Shown: positions 44,179 through 55,856 of the stretch, piece by piece | How positions within the stretch are numbered: position 1 is the first letter of the stretch | How the letters are laid out: each line of letters opens with the position of its first letter | NCBI GenBank assembly: GCA_036362985.1 | Contig: JAYGXS010000002.1 | Span: 87,110,297 to 87,174,296, forward strand | Direction: 5' to 3' | DNA length: 64,000 bases | Origin: Ligula intestinalis | Lineage: Eukaryota; Platyhelminthes; Cestoda; Diphyllobothriidea; Diphyllobothriidae | The notes under the pieces: generated by a model | Databases searched by the model: none | What the model was told of the DNA's origin: nothing | What the model saw: the letters and a program-made list of their open reading frames with translations, nothing else | Translations under genes and position numbers: made by a program

Positions 44179-45599
44179 TGCTAACAACAGCGGGTGCGGA
44201 GACGGACATGTCGACACATGTGAGATGTAACTGCCAATTAGATTCGTCAAAGAACGATGAAATTTTAGTTTCCAGCATCTTTAGGATACTGGCCACAAAT
44301 TAAAGATATCCCAAATTTGAAATACAAGAAGCTTTTCCTTTTCAAATAAATGCTGAGGAATAAAACGGCTTATTTGTGACACTTGGTTTAATTTGTAAGC
44401 TACATGCGGTAAACCAAGGCACATAAATAGAAAAAAAAAATAGAGTGCACGTTGAAAAGACTTCTTCGATGAAATGCACGCCTCTTCAGCTTTACTTTGG
44501 ACTGGTTCTTTTTTATCTAATTGCACTTTCCATAACAGCTTTTTCATTATAAGTCGGGTGGCACGCAGGTCCCGAGACAGACTTTCAAATGGCACTGATG
44601 GTGTTTTCGAATTTCTTTTAAACCTTCACAGCAAATTTGTGAACCATCCAGCCTTGACGAAGTAAATTTCTGTTTTTCCACAGATTGTCCAAATGCATTA
44701 TGAGTTTAGAAGTGTAATCTGTAGTGGCTAGGCCTACAACACGTACAAAAAGTGTATTAGAAAAGACACAACGAAAATTTTCTAGTGTAGAGCTAACTTG
44801 CAGTGACTAAACAACCGCACTACGCTAGTGGAAAAAGTGGAAAACTGTATAAAAATGACAAATGACACACAAGAACCCCTCGATCGCAGTAGTCAAAGAA
44901 GTAACTTGCTGAAGGATGGATTTGTGAACGTTGGGATCTCAGTTCATCTGTCCGAAGTCGGAAAAGTTACAAGGAAACTCGCATTCAAATCACCGTCAGT
45001 TGATCCTGAGCCCAGAGATGATCACCAGAAAATTGTGTCGTTGACGGGCGAAGATAACAGAGACCGGTGAGATAGTATGATGCAGGAAATGCAGGATAAT
45101 AAGCAGGAATGCTCAAAACGCGCCACGTGCGGTGGTTACCGGAAATGTGTGTATTTCGGGGTGAGTTCGGCAAAAGCAAAAGTAGGCAGGATTTAAACAA
45201 AAAAACGTATGTGACAGAAAGGTACAAGGATAGGAGAAGGACCTACAAATCCTACAATGGAATACGTGGGAGATGTGCAGTAACAACATGGATGCCAGAT
45301 TAGGGCACGGCTGGCATTAGGCGGACTGCGAAGAGTCCGTTCATCCAGGAAAAATAAGACTTCTATGGCGCTCCCTGATAAACGGGATGCGATACGACTA
45401 ATGCTGCTTTCTGTTCCATCGTAGGGAACCACAGGTGTTTTGCAGGCGTAGAGTGACTGTTTAGCTTTATCCGTAACTGTGCTCGATTTCCCTTTTGGTC
45501 CTGCGAAATCAGTCTTGCCATAAGGCCCCGGGAAGTTGAGGGAAGAAGGAGTGTGGCAGGGATGGCGCTATTCTACTATCCTTATACACTAACTTACTC
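44179..45599. other. No gene recognised
   Basis: ORFs of 80-104 codons (44281-44595 minus, 44828-45070 plus) have no motif I recognise. The latter is hydrophilic and starts MEKVENCIKMTNDTQEPLDR; it could be an exon, but nothing supports that. Confidence 0.35.
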
Positions 45600-45865
45600 A
45601 ATGGTCGAAAATATGCGAGGCTCAGAAAATTGAATAGAAGGCGGAAGAACATTCTCTGGGACCAATATTTTATTTGCTCGGCGTTTCGGACTCTCACTCG
45701 TGGCCATTGTCAAGGAATGAAAGTGCACAACTCACTGCGTGATTAAGTCAGCTCTGCCGGGGATGACCTTGAGTTTCCATTGTTCGCTCCGCCGCTAGTG
45801 ACCTTGAGCCCTGTCATTGCTCGCGCATAGCGAGATAGGCATCTGCGGGATTGATATGCCTACTG
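45600..45865 (-). repeat. PLE 3' region, left arm of an inverted repeat
   Basis: On the minus strand this holds the last PLE codons (SISRHINPADAYLAMREQ, stop TGA near 45841) and a 3' region with a hammerhead-like core. It is inverted relative to 46198-46440, about 85 percent identical by eye. Confidence 0.75.
45684..45713 (-). other. Hammerhead-like core in PLE 3' region
   Basis: Minus strand: TTGACAAT, hairpin GGCCAC-GAGTGA-GAGTCC with two mismatches, GAAACG. The inverted partner at 46352-46381 has one mismatch, and both seem derived from a perfect GGACTC/GAGTCC stem. Confidence 0.35.
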
Positions 45866-46200
45866 ATAGAGTTCACGTGTGAGTTCCATGCTTCTTGCAG
45901 TAGACGTGAACCTCAGTCGTCCGATCGGCCTAGTATTCGCACGTGTTCAAAGTCGAAGCTGTGCCGTGGCGAGGATGCGTGGGCGGCGACCAAGGCTAGC
46001 TTGTCCTTCCCTCGCTTATGCAGTCTCGTGGCAACCCGCTTGCCAGTTTTGCCAACATAATTGGCTTGACCGCAAAGAAAGTCGATTCGGTAAATAACAC
46101 TGGTTTCCTGGTTGACGGGTATTGGGTCCTTAGGTTGCATGAGTTGCCTAGGGATAGTCGCTTCCGGTTGGTGAGCAACGCCAATCCCGCGGACTCCATT
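45843..46200 (-). pseudogene. Penelope-like element GIY-YIG endonuclease domain
   Basis: Minus-strand frame: RQLMQPKDPIPVNQETSVIY, RIDFLCGQANYVGKTGKRVA, TRLHKRGKDKLALVAAHASS, SFDFEHVRILGRSDD, a TGA at 45915-45913, then GSRLLQEAWNSHVNSISRHI and LAMREQ. The pattern VIYRI-x-C..Y-x-GKT-x-x-x-x-x-TRLHEH, HSFDF, E-x-W-x-S-x-x-NS is the PLE version of GIY-YIG nucleases, which nick the target for reverse transcription. The single TGA and the missing RT make it a remnant. It lies in the loop of a fold-back of its own 3' end (45600-45865 against 46198-46440). Confidence 0.85.
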
Positions 46201-46440
46201 TATAGGCATATCGATCTCCCAGATGTCTATCTCGCGTTGCGCGAGCAATGGCAGGGCTCAAAGTCACTCGCGGCGGAGCAAACAATGGGAACTCAAGGTC
46301 ACCACCAGCAGAGCTTACTTAATCACGCAGTGAGCTGTACATTTTCATACCTTGAAAATGGCCTCGAGTGAGAGTCCGAAACGTCGGGCAAGTAAAATAC
46401 TGGTCCCAGAGAACAGTATTCCGCCTTCTCTACCAATTTA
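46198..46440 (+). repeat. PLE 3' region, right arm of the inverted repeat
   Basis: Plus strand: SIYRHIDLPDVYLALREQ, the last codons of a PLE ORF (open further here), then a 3' region matching 45865-45600 inverted, with AATCACGCAGTGAG and CGAGTGAGAGTCCGAAACG. Confidence 0.75.
46352..46381 (+). other. Hammerhead-like core in inverted PLE 3' region
   Basis: Plus strand: TTGAAAAT, hairpin GGCCTC-GAGTGA-GAGTCC (five of six pairs), GAAACGTC. Confidence 0.4.
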
Positions 46441-47624
46441 CTTGCAAGTCACCATCCCTACGCCCACTTTGTGCAGGAGCACATGGCGAACATCGTCGTT
46501 CGGAACGGTCAACGTGACCCTGTTTGTTTTAATACTGTATAAGTTGTAAGTAATAATTAAATTCCATGACGTCATTTGGGTCGATTTTATAGCGGTCGAA
46601 ATAGTGGGTGTACTCGGATCGATACAATCATCAGATCGAATTCCAGCTTGAAGGTGAAAGACGAGCGTCACCAGAATGAGGACTCTAGTGTACAAACAAA
46701 CCTGTGTTGCTGTCCGAGGCAGCATTGGCCACTGGTGAGGTCAGGACCAGCGGTGACTGCGTCCAGCCATGCCTGAGAGTGTTAAACAGTGTTGGCAGCT
46801 GCTTTTACAGGACTGTGAAGCGAGTTCAGTTGGGGGTGTGATTGATCTTACACTTGTCCGAGGAGTTGTCGCGTATTGAGGTTGTAGGGGCGCGTTGAAG
46901 TTGCCCTTGTGAAACTGCCACTAGTTGGACACGCGTGTGCGTGCGTGCGAGTGACTTCATTGAAGCGTTTTAAGATGAGCGAGGGAGCAGTCGTCTGTGC
47001 CGATGCGTGACTTTGGGGTAGTCAGCATTAGAGAACGAAGGCAGAACAGGCAGTGTGGCCGCAGACCACAATTGTGTTTGGAAGGTCGTAACGATTATAT
47101 TAAAGGAATACTGAAACAGAAGAGTGTCAAACTAAATGACAGAACAACTTTGCCACGACCGTTTCCCGTATTAAATACTCTGTGTATTGAGCTAACCAGT
47201 GCGATGACTTTGGAAAAGTCAATATATTTGAGAAAGAATCTTTGCTCTGGAACGTCAGTTTGCTTGCCCTTCGAAGTGTTTTCGTGTGGAGGTAATAAAC
47301 TTCAGTAACACAAATATCTCTTCGTGTAGCGTTAGGTAATGTGAAAATTCCTACGTGCAGTCCAAATTAAGGTGGATGCTGACTGTCGGCATGGTGACAG
47401 TTGCTGATTTGCTTAGTTTTATTTGCTTTTATTGTTTCAGCGCGCAGTCAAGGCAGAGAGAGGGGCGTGCAAAGGAATAGGAAAATTTTTAGTCCCTCCA
47501 TTTTGACAGCGGATGTGGCCCAAATTGAATCCTAACTTGGATGACGAACTCAACTCATGAAATTTGGCAAGAAAATGTTTCAGCTTCCGACATTTGTCGC
47601 AGAACGCCTGAATAGGTCCAACGA
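46441..47624. other. No gene recognised
   Basis: The longest ORF (46997-47308, +, 103 codons, MPMRDFGVVSIRERRQNRQC start) has no motif I know and no counterpart in the window. A GC-rich patch with GTGCGTGCGTGCGAG lies near 46940. Confidence 0.35.
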
Positions 47625-48130
47625 GTTTATAGGAGTTAAGGCTAAGAAGGTTTAACACTAACAGCTACGATCTTCCAGGCCCATGGTTCCTTTAGGTGAG
47701 GGGAGAGAAGACGGTGGGAAAGCCAGATTGTTAGGAATAGTGTATTCTGCAGAAAGATAGGAGAATAGATGGAAAGAGGGTTGACTCGCGGAGTAGTGCG
47801 TCCGTTCCCTAGTCGGCTCGGGTCTGGAGTGATGCCAGAAGATAGACACCGCATTTTTGTCTTTGTCCCACGGAGTGAGCCCAACCTACTAAATTAGGTC
47901 AGTCTACTAAAGCCGGAACCTCATTGGACGGATTGAGGTCAAGCCACTGTTGGTTGAGGTCAGCATGGGGGAGACTTGGTGTGTGTGTTTGGGTGCACGT
48001 CAGTTGCGTCTGGCAGCAGTGGCGGTCGCCCGTCTGTTTGCTCATGCCTCGAGACACGCGGGAAAAGTGCTTGCGCACGAGGTCCTAAGCTATGAGTGAC
48101 CTCGTTTTTGGCGTCAAGAGTTAGGAGGGT
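47625..48130 (-). repeat. LTR-like dispersed repeat, copy 2
   Basis: Minus strand from 48130: a GC-rich segment with GAGTGACCTCG-like ends, CCAATGA at 47937-47931, then TGCAGAATACACTATTCC, AAGGAACCATGGGCC, GGAAGATCGTAG and TTAGTGTTAAACC. The 48130-47890 part matches 61565-61785 (+). Confidence 0.65.
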
Positions 48131-48989
48131 GTCAGACAGACACGACCACTACAATTCAATATAGCCTGGCGTAAGAAAATAATAATGATAAAGGTCAGTT
48201 ACGGCCGTTAGAACGTAGAACAGGCTTTTCTACTACTTTTTATGATTAAGGATTCCAGACGGAAGCCGAAAAGTCAGGGTAATAAACCTCTTGTTCCAGT
48301 GGTCACTTCTTCTAATTCTAAAAAGTAACAATAAAGGATCGGATTGTGAGCGTCCACAAGAACTCGATCATTAATCGATGGGCAAGAACTCTGCGTTGAT
48401 ACGAAATACAGAATATCAGTTCGTTAATGGCTTTATAAAGCAGTAAAGTTAAAGAGGTAAGGAGAGCTAAGATGATAGATTAAAAGCATAACCATAGAAA
48501 ACGAAGAATTCCACAAGTACAAGGGACAAATGACACACAATTAGAGATGCATTGCAAATGAAAATACGTTGAAACTAAGCAACCTTATACTCATTCCAAA
48601 CCTGTGGGTCAAAATGGCCTAATACAAAATCAGTGAGTACTACGTTTAGAATAAATAGCAGATAAAGGCGAGACGGGAAATTGCAGTTTACTATAAAGCT
48701 CCCTATTAATTTTTGAAGGGAGCTGCATGTCTGAATTTGCTCGTGTCCACAGGCAGCTTTTTGTTGAAGAAAAGTAACCTGTAAGCCAATGTGTCGAGTA
48801 ATCAACTTTTAGCACCATGCATGGCAAAACGCCTGTGTTAGGACGGCCCTGCACGCGAGTCGTCATTCTGGCCGTCCTGAGGGCAAGATAACAAAGGAAG
48901 CTCACATGTTAGCGGATGCAGGAGAGGCATAAGCATGGCAGTCTTTGTAATGCTCCTGTAGTGGTCACTGCTGTCCAACGTTCACCTAA
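48131..48989. other. No gene recognised; one hammerhead-like core
   Basis: See 48242-48271. The remainder has only short ORFs. Confidence 0.4.
48242..48271 (+). other. Hammerhead-like core, stand-alone
   Basis: Plus strand: ATGATTAA, hairpin GGATTCC-AGAC-GGAAGCC (one weak pair), GAAAAG, then AGGGTAATAAACCTCTTG. It is the same unit as at 53485-53514; the two share the following 30 bases (ATAAA, CTCTTGTTCCAGTG). Confidence 0.45.
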
Positions 48990-49435
48990 CTCTTGACGTC
49001 ACAGACAAGGACAAGCAGAGCAGGACATTGCACGAATGTAATTTTCGGCCTGCCTCCGACCGGACGCAAACTGGCACATGAGACACTTACCACCCAAGCC
49101 AGTGTCTATCTTCGTGCGGTCCAACCAATCACCATCAAGGCCACGAGAGTGAACGAGGATTCGGCAGCCGCCCCGATGACCGACGCTAGACTTACTTGGC
49201 ATTCTGCCCCCTCGTGGGGCGGACGCGCGGCCGCTGCTCTCTTGCATGGCTCTCACGGTCGAACGCCGCGCCAGACCGAGTCAGCCCTTCTGCTAACTAT
49301 TCTCCTTTTTATTTTGTACAGAATACAATCTTCCTACAGCTCTGGTTTTCCAAGATTTCTCTCATCTCCTAAGGAACCGGGCCTGCAAGATCGCATTCGT
49401 TAGGGTTAAACCACAGAAGCCTTAACACATTTGCG
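48990..49435 (+). repeat. LTR-like dispersed repeat, copy 3
   Basis: CCAATCA at 49125-49131, GC-rich middle, GTACAGAATACAATCTTCC near 49316 and the shared end CTAAGGAACCGGGCC, GCAAGATCGCATTCG, TTAGGGTTAAACC. The 136-codon ORF over it is a shadow. Confidence 0.6.
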
Positions 49436-49839
49436 ATACTCCAACATTGTTTGGCTCGGTTCACGCACTAGATGAATAAGGTCCATAGAACAGCGTGGTT
49501 TTAGGCAAACAGGCTCGAGGGAAGCAGGTATATTGCGATTCCGGATTACACATGGATAAGAGGACCTGTCACGACATTGAACCGACTTCTGGGGAAGAGA
49601 AAACGTCGAACATCCTGCTAACATAGAGGGGTAAGTGATAAAAAAAGTTGATAAGATGCCAGCCAAGCGAAAGAGGACCCGCTCGGGGAGTGCAGAATGG
49701 CAGCTCTCCTGTAGGTAGGTCCTTAATTGAAGCGTTGCATAAGGACGGCTGGTGTCATTATCTAAACAAGGCACGACAATAGGAATGCACCACAGAGATA
49801 AAAAGTTGGCCTTGCGCACAACCCCAGAAAGAGCAAATG

Positions 49840-50240
49840 TTGTAACTAGTTCGAGTCGAAGTGAACTTCGCTGGAATCTCACGATTGCGGTTTTCGACGC
49901 CTGGATCAGCCAATCACAGTTCCCGCACAGATGCCTTTTTGGGACGGCAACGAATAGCAAGCCTGCACGCTTTTCCGGTGCAATCTATCTGTCTGGCCAA
50001 AAACCTCCAAGGCTGACCCAGCCAATGCACGCTCTCTCTGTGGCTACTGGCCTGACTGCTGTCAAACCAGCACTTAGACCCGGCTGGCTTCCTGGCTAGT
50101 CATATGCTCTCCAAGTCAAATCTCTTTCCATCTATTCTTCAGTACTCTGTGTACACAATATACTGTTCCTACTACTGGCCTCTACCGACTTCCTCGCCAC
50201 TAAGTAACCATGGTCTGAAGATAGCGGTTGCTAGAGTGAT
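49840..50240 (+). repeat. LTR-like dispersed repeat, copy 4
   Basis: CCAATCA at 49910-49916 within GATCAGCCAATCACAG, matching 38980 inverted, followed by a variable middle and a diverged end (AATATACTGTTCC, AAGTAACCATGGTCTGAAGA). The 184-codon minus ORF at 49406-49960 runs across this repeat and unrelated flank and has no motif, so I do not call it. Confidence 0.5.
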
Positions 50241-51164
50241 ACGAATACTCCCTAACCATTCTGACAGTTTGACCGTCGTATCTGACAAAGTCAACTGTGC
50301 GCTCCACAGCAGGTCGGTGCAAGGGCGGTGACTTGTGCGTGGGTTAATTTTAAGCGCTAGTAGAAATATGTTTTATCTACCGAACACTCTCCTACCTCTC
50401 CCGCCCGCGTCTGGCGTTAAGAAATAGTCAAAAATACTGTGGGCGCACGTGGTTTGGCTAGACGTTAGCCCGCACCCGCGTGGGCCACCACACCTCACCT
50501 CCTCCATCCAAGTTTGGCATATGTTGTGGAAGCGCAAGCGAACTAACGCTTACTATATTTTAATTTAGCCCTCGTATTGCTCTAGCGCATCTACCCCGCA
50601 TCTTACCCCTAAGGGCAGTTCTAAAGTCGCTCTCGACGAGCTACAGCAAGCTGGAGGCAGGCGTGGTGACTGCATCCGAATTTTAGTTAAAATAGACTCG
50701 CCGGATCTACCTCACTTTCTGGCCACTCGCACACCTTTACCCGATGTCAAGGCAAAAGTCGAGAAGACCGGGGGATGAGGAGGGCACAGGCGGTGTGCGC
50801 GAAACACACTCCAACAGGCGCTACAACAACAGCACTTTGATAGGTGGCTCCCGCCTGGGAGTGCCATGAAGGTCAAAGTAAAAAGGAGCCATTGAACCGG
50901 ACTCTCAGTCCGCGGTTATCCACTCCAGTCAATAAGAGGCACACTGGGCTGAATGCGATGTCCGAGTTATCCCGTCAGTTGGCAAACCGCCAAGGCCACG
51001 GCTTTTAGCGCATTGTAATAGCTTGAAGCGCATCAGATTAGCTTTTAATGGAGAAAAAATGCGCTGATGATCGATCTTACCCGCTGCCCCACCGCCAGCA
51101 ATAGGCCACCACCTAGCTGATCGGTCGTCTGAGGTGGGATAGGCGCAGAGCACAGCGTCCATCC
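50241..51164. other. No recognisable feature
   Basis: GC-moderate sequence, ORFs under 80 codons without motif. Confidence 0.4.
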
Positions 51165-51300
51165 TACACCTAACACTAGACCTAACATAAACCTAACCCG
51201 TCGCTCTTCTTTTATTTCCTCACTCTGCCCTAACCCCTTACAGGTTAAATAACACCAATCTTAACCACGATTCTAAACTTAACCCCGAGTCCTAAGGCAA
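51165..51300. repeat. Degenerate telomere-like tract (C-rich)
   Basis: CTAACACTAGACCTAACA, TAAACCTAACCCG, CCCTAACCCCTTAC and similar, within unrelated sequence. Confidence 0.45.
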
Positions 51301-52499
51301 TTCGTGACTCCAAATTTAAATGTACTTTGCCTAGCATTGGGCCCGAAGCTGGCTGTTCTGCGAGTGGTTGCTGTTCTCATTTAAGCAACCATACGAATAC
51401 TCCATATTATCTACTAAAACTAAATTCACGGTATTTGCCACAATTGGAAGTAACTTACGCCTATGTGCTCCCAATAAAAAAGCATATAATTGCTACTCAG
51501 TGGTTATCAGTCAAAATCTGCAGGTATCCATTATGATTTACCAGTCATTTAGCATTAGTTCAAGATTTCAACCAACGAAGAAAAAAAAACACTTTGATGA
51601 ACAGCACCATCTTGTCCTCCGGTATTCAGCATTCTTTAAGAAAATCCTTTTAGATAGAGAACAGGTGAAGTTTGCAATACAATCCATTATGATATCTCCA
51701 TGACTGATTGTTAGATAGGCTATTCTGTCGGCTCGATAAGGACGTTCTAATTTAGGAAAATAACGCGAACGCCTTTTTTTGAAAAAAACTTCAAACATCG
51801 TGACCGCCAAACAGAAATCAGGAATGCCGCTGGGGGATCTGATTTTACCTTGCTTCCAAAAAGCCTACCTGGTAAAAAGCCCTATCTATGCTCCGCTTCT
51901 TTTTCACAGTTGGATACGGCAAATGTGATGACTTAAATCATCCGGAACTATTTGGTTGACTCCAAGCCTTCCTTACACCGCGAGCTCAAACTCCGCCATC
52001 AATCAAACTCTCTCGCGCGCATACACCTGCTGCCGTTCAGACAGGCGTCTTCACGTGGAACTTTGCTCTGACGCATGTGGGCTCTCATGTGGGCCACATG
52101 CAGGATGCAGACTATTAAAGCGACTTTTCCGACTTTTGGACAGAGCACAACCTGCGCTCGACACAGAAACCTGATTTGGGCCCGCAGTGTCGATGACTGC
52201 CCACTGTCCTAGCATCTGCAACAGTGCTGTCATTTTTGTAGAAACGCAGCCTTTCGAAATAGCAATTATAGTGTTATTTGAAATTACGAGGCGAATATGA
52301 AGTCATGTTGTTGTGGGGCACGATGTAATCCGGCCGAATAATAGAAGATTGATCATATCCCAACGGTTATGAACTAATATATAAGATAAGGCGTGAAGGC
52401 CGACCTTGGAACGTAATAGGTAAGTTAAGACAGACAGAGGATGACCTTGATCGGAGGTTTGACACCCTCTGGTGCGCACGCGCTGGTGGACACGAGAGC
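51301..52499. other. No gene recognised
   Basis: ORFs to 111 codons (51368-51703) with no motif. A 45-bp block at 52355-52400 (GGTTATGAACTAATATATAA and AAGGCGTGAAGG) recurs at 57477-57512. Confidence 0.4.
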
Positions 52500-52965
52500 C
52501 AGACATGTGCCCTGTAGTGGACCTTAACGCAACTGCTGACTCATCACGCTAACGCTGCGGTTATCCTGTCGGCCGGACCCTAGCCTGTCTATCGATCAAG
52601 GTATGAGCGACTTAAGAAACACACCCAGTCTCGCTTGTGTCCACTTCGCGCTGGGCAACCAAGCACCACCAGCCTGCCGGGACAAAACAAGTATTTGGCG
52701 GCTGCCCGGGATGACTGCCATCAGAGAACACTTGGGATTTCGGCCTCGCGTGGCGCGGTCGCGCCGACGCTGCCCAGTCCCACTGGCCTCACAGTCGGAC
52801 GCCCTGCAAGACCTATTGGCAACCTTCCCCTTATCCCTTCTTTAAACAATACACTGTTCCGTCTCCTCTGCCTTCCCAAAACTTCTCCTATCTCCTAAAG
52901 AACCGGGCCTGGAAGATTGTAGGTGGTAGGGTTAACCGACTTAGCCATAACTCCTACAGCTCTGA
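52500..52965 (+). repeat. LTR-like dispersed repeat, copy 5
   Basis: A GC-rich first half with only a decayed CCAAG at 52659, then AACAATACACTGTTCCGTC, CTAAAGAACCGGGCCTGG, AAGATTGTAG and TTAGCCATAACTCCTA, which aligns well with copy 2 read on the minus strand. Confidence 0.6.
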
Positions 52966-53954
52966 TCCAGCAGCGTACTAGGAAAGAATGGCTTAGAATA
53001 CGAGTTCGCTACGTTGTCTTGACTGGAATTGTCAAATTCCACATCCACAGTTCATCCGGCCAACATTCCTGCTGAATATTACTGATATGAAAGACATTTC
53101 GGTTTACCATTTAGGCTTGCAAATCTCCCACCGATAATTTGCTTTTTGCCTAGATAATCCATGAGGACTTGAGCTGACGATGACTACAGAGCCTCAAAGT
53201 AAAAATAAAACTCGTTTCAAGGCATCACGCAACGTAGGCCTATGAGCTAGCATAGAGGTCGACAGTTTTTCTCCTAAAAACCACAAATGAAATGCCTTTT
53301 TGAATTATGAGCCATGCCTTATGAGTTTTTAAACTGTCTGCTCTTCTTGCTCAGTTACACTGCTGGCTCGTGTTAACTGACATCACAACATGTAAGTCTA
53401 TTACTTGAAACAGGTGAGTAGTCGCCTACAATTGTGTCAACGACCCCTTATCTGCGCATGTCTCAGACTTGTTTACGATTACCTATGACTAAGGATTCCC
53501 GACGGAATCCGAAACGTCAGGCAAATAAAACTCTTGTTCCAGTGATCGCATCTTCGTCTTCTGAACTGCTTCCTGGGACTCGAATATTCGCTACTATTGG
53601 CAATTCTTTATAATGTTCGGCTGTGCCGATGCATTTCTTAAATACTATGTACCAATAGGGAGTTCAAAGTCGTTTGCCTTTATTTCCTGTAGTAAACTTG
53701 ACTTGACCTAACTGGCAGTCTTTAGTCCACGAACAGGCTATTAGAAGTGAATATATGGGTGTGATCCGAAGGTAACATAGTTCAGGCAGTCAGGGACAGC
53801 GCATAACAATAAAGCGACAACTTTTTCTCGGTGGAAGCCAATTGCCTGAAGCTTGCTAGCAGCTAGAACGTACAGTAGATTCCATATATCATTAAATGTC
53901 AATTGCAATTCACCAATTTGTTCCTGATTCGCGCCAAGTACTTAAGTAGCCTTA
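52966..53954. other. No gene recognised; one hammerhead-like core
   Basis: No ORF above 60 codons. See 53485-53514. Confidence 0.4.
53485..53514 (+). other. Hammerhead-like core with perfect stem II
   Basis: Plus strand: ATGACTAA, hairpin GGATTCC-CGAC-GGAATCC (seven perfect pairs), GAAACGTC. The left box has drifted from CTGATGA. AATAAAACTCTTGTTCCAG follows as in the other copies. Confidence 0.5.
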
Positions 53955-54640
53955 TCAAGGGGTCTTAAGCCTAATAGTGTTAACACTAACGACTGCAATC
54001 TTCCGGGCGCCGTTTTTAGGCGAGGAGAGAGAAGTCATGGGAAGGCAAGAACCAAAGGAAGAGTTTATTCTGCAGACGGATTGAAGAATATATAGTGTTA
54101 GGGCAAGCCTAACAGGCAGATAGCATGCAGCAGGCAGCCACGCCCAAAGCAGGCTATCGATTGGCCCCCACGAGGCGAACGCATACTGGCTGTCAATCAA
54201 TCGATGATTTAAAATTCAACCTACAGTCAGCCATCGGGTAACCAGCCTATCGTTTCACTGCCCCCGCTAGCACAGAAGCTGATTGGCGCGATGGAACGCG
54301 CATTACACGCGTTTGTCTCCCTAACTATGGTGACTCTAGTACGCTATAAGACTTTTGTTTTTGCCCTCTTCTTGTCGTGTTTTTCCTTGAGGAGTCACAG
54401 GAAGCGGTGACATCTCGGCTTTGGCTACCGTTTCAAAAGATAGTAGGAGATTTGACTCGGATTGGCAGGCGTCCGACCGTGAGAGCGCGGGGTCGACAAG
54501 GCTGCCTGCGGCCGCTCTCGGACGGGGCGGAATCCGGAGTGAGGCCTAGCGACAGGCACAGCTTCGAAGTCTGTGTAAGAAGGCCTGTGATTGGCTGTTC
54601 TAGATGTCGGAAGGGTTCCTAAACTGCTCTTAGGATTGAT
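53955..54640 (-). repeat. LTR-like dispersed repeat, copy 6
   Basis: Minus strand: CCAATCA at 54594-54588, GC-rich middle, TGCAGAATAAACTCTTCC (AATAAA complement at 54064-54069), GGAAGATTGCAG and TTAGTGTTAACACTA at the end. It is longer than the others (about 0.69 kb), perhaps from an internal insertion. Confidence 0.5.
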
Positions 54641-55004
54641 CTAGTCACGACAAGTGTTCACAAGTGAACTTAATATGGAGCTAGTCACTACAGGTTTTTA
54701 ATAGTGATTATCATGCAGCCTAATCTTACTATCCTTCAGACAGTATAGGATGTCGGGTTTTGAAAAGGTTTCTGGCTAAGACGAAGAAGACTCGAGTTTA
54801 CTTCTTCTCAATTGCTTCCTGGGACACGCATGTTCGCTTTTATTGGCAGGGCTTCTGTCTGTCCACCTATACAGAGAACATTCTGCACACAATTGCTACC
54901 TAAGTAGCGTTGACTATGCATGAAACGGTCCACGTTCCAGGTATCTGCATGGATAAAGGAGAAGATATGTCGAGCACTGGAGCAATTGGTTTATTGTCCT
55001 GAGC

Positions 55005-55034
55005 TTTCGAACTCTTACAGGAGTCCATCTTCAG
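55005..55034 (-). other. Hammerhead-like core downstream of a PLE
   Basis: Minus strand: CTGAAGA, T, hairpin GGACTC-CTGTAA-GAGTTC (six pairs with one G-U), GAAAGC, then AGGACAATAAACCAATTG. This is the most complete core in the window. The GIY-YIG remnant 56370-55857 lies upstream on the same strand. Confidence 0.5.
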
Positions 55035-55264
55035 AGCAACCAAAAAGAGGGTAATTATAGTGGCCATACGCCAATCAACTGTCAGAAATCATCAAGTCGT
55101 CAAAGAGGGTGGGGGAAGAGGGCAATTAGCTGTCAGTGGAGCCGGGGGGCATAATAGTGGTGTACACCAATTGGCAGAAGTTTCCTTGGTAGTGGCGGCA
55201 CAATATTCCACATTTTCAGGTTTGTCGACAGCGATTTGAGCTGGATTTGAGGTCGATCCGACCT

Positions 55265-55475
55265 CGATTTGAGCACGATTAGGGTTAGGGGTAAGGATTA
55301 GGGTTAGGGTCAGAGGTTAGGGTAAAGTTAAGGGTTACGGTAAGGGTAAGGGGTTCGGGTAAGGGTTAGGGTAAGGATTAGGGGTTAAAGTAATGGTAAG
55401 GGTTAGGTTTAGGGTAAGGGTGAGGGTAAGGGGTGAGGATTAGGAAAAAGGTTAGTGTTCGGTTTAGTTTGGGGT
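55265..55475. repeat. Degenerate telomere-like tract (G-rich)
   Basis: More than 25 variants of TTAGGG (TTAGGGTTAGGG, TAAGGGTTA, TAGGGTAAGGG, TTAGGGGTAAGG) over 210 bases on the plus strand. The divergence between units indicates an old interstitial tract, not a chromosome end. Confidence 0.85.
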
Positions 55476-55856
55476 AGTGATATTTTATGTACAAAGCCCA
55501 AAGTTTCTACTTAATATTACAAAACGTCTTCAAAAAATCCATTATTACTGGGCTTCGGGCAAAGGTATGTTTTCGGAATAAGACTCTACAGTTCCAAGTT
55601 TGTCGATAGCGATTCATGCTCGATTCGAGCTCTATTTGTTTTTTTGCGCCTTTTTTCGATATACGCGCCCAACGCCGTCCGCCTAAAGCCACCGTTATAA
55701 ATTATTTCTTCAAAATTTTACTTTTTTTCTAATTTTCACAAGATCCTTTTTTGGTAAATCAGGTTTATCAACTTAAAAACCCTTCTCACGTTAACCGTAT
55801 GAAAACAACCTACGGCTTGTATTATACAAGTCCACTACCAAGGAAACTCCTGCCCA
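55476..55856. other. No recognisable feature
   Basis: AT-rich. CTACCAAGGAAACTCC at 55836-55851 repeats inverted at 55184-55200, so the ends of this stretch and of the telomere-like tract share flanking PLE sequence. Confidence 0.4.

Noticed and set aside
49406..49960. A 184-codon minus-strand ORF, one of the longest in the right half
   Set aside because: It spans an LTR-like repeat end and unrelated flank, shows no domain or repeat-protein motif, and its composition looks like random translation of GC-rich DNA.
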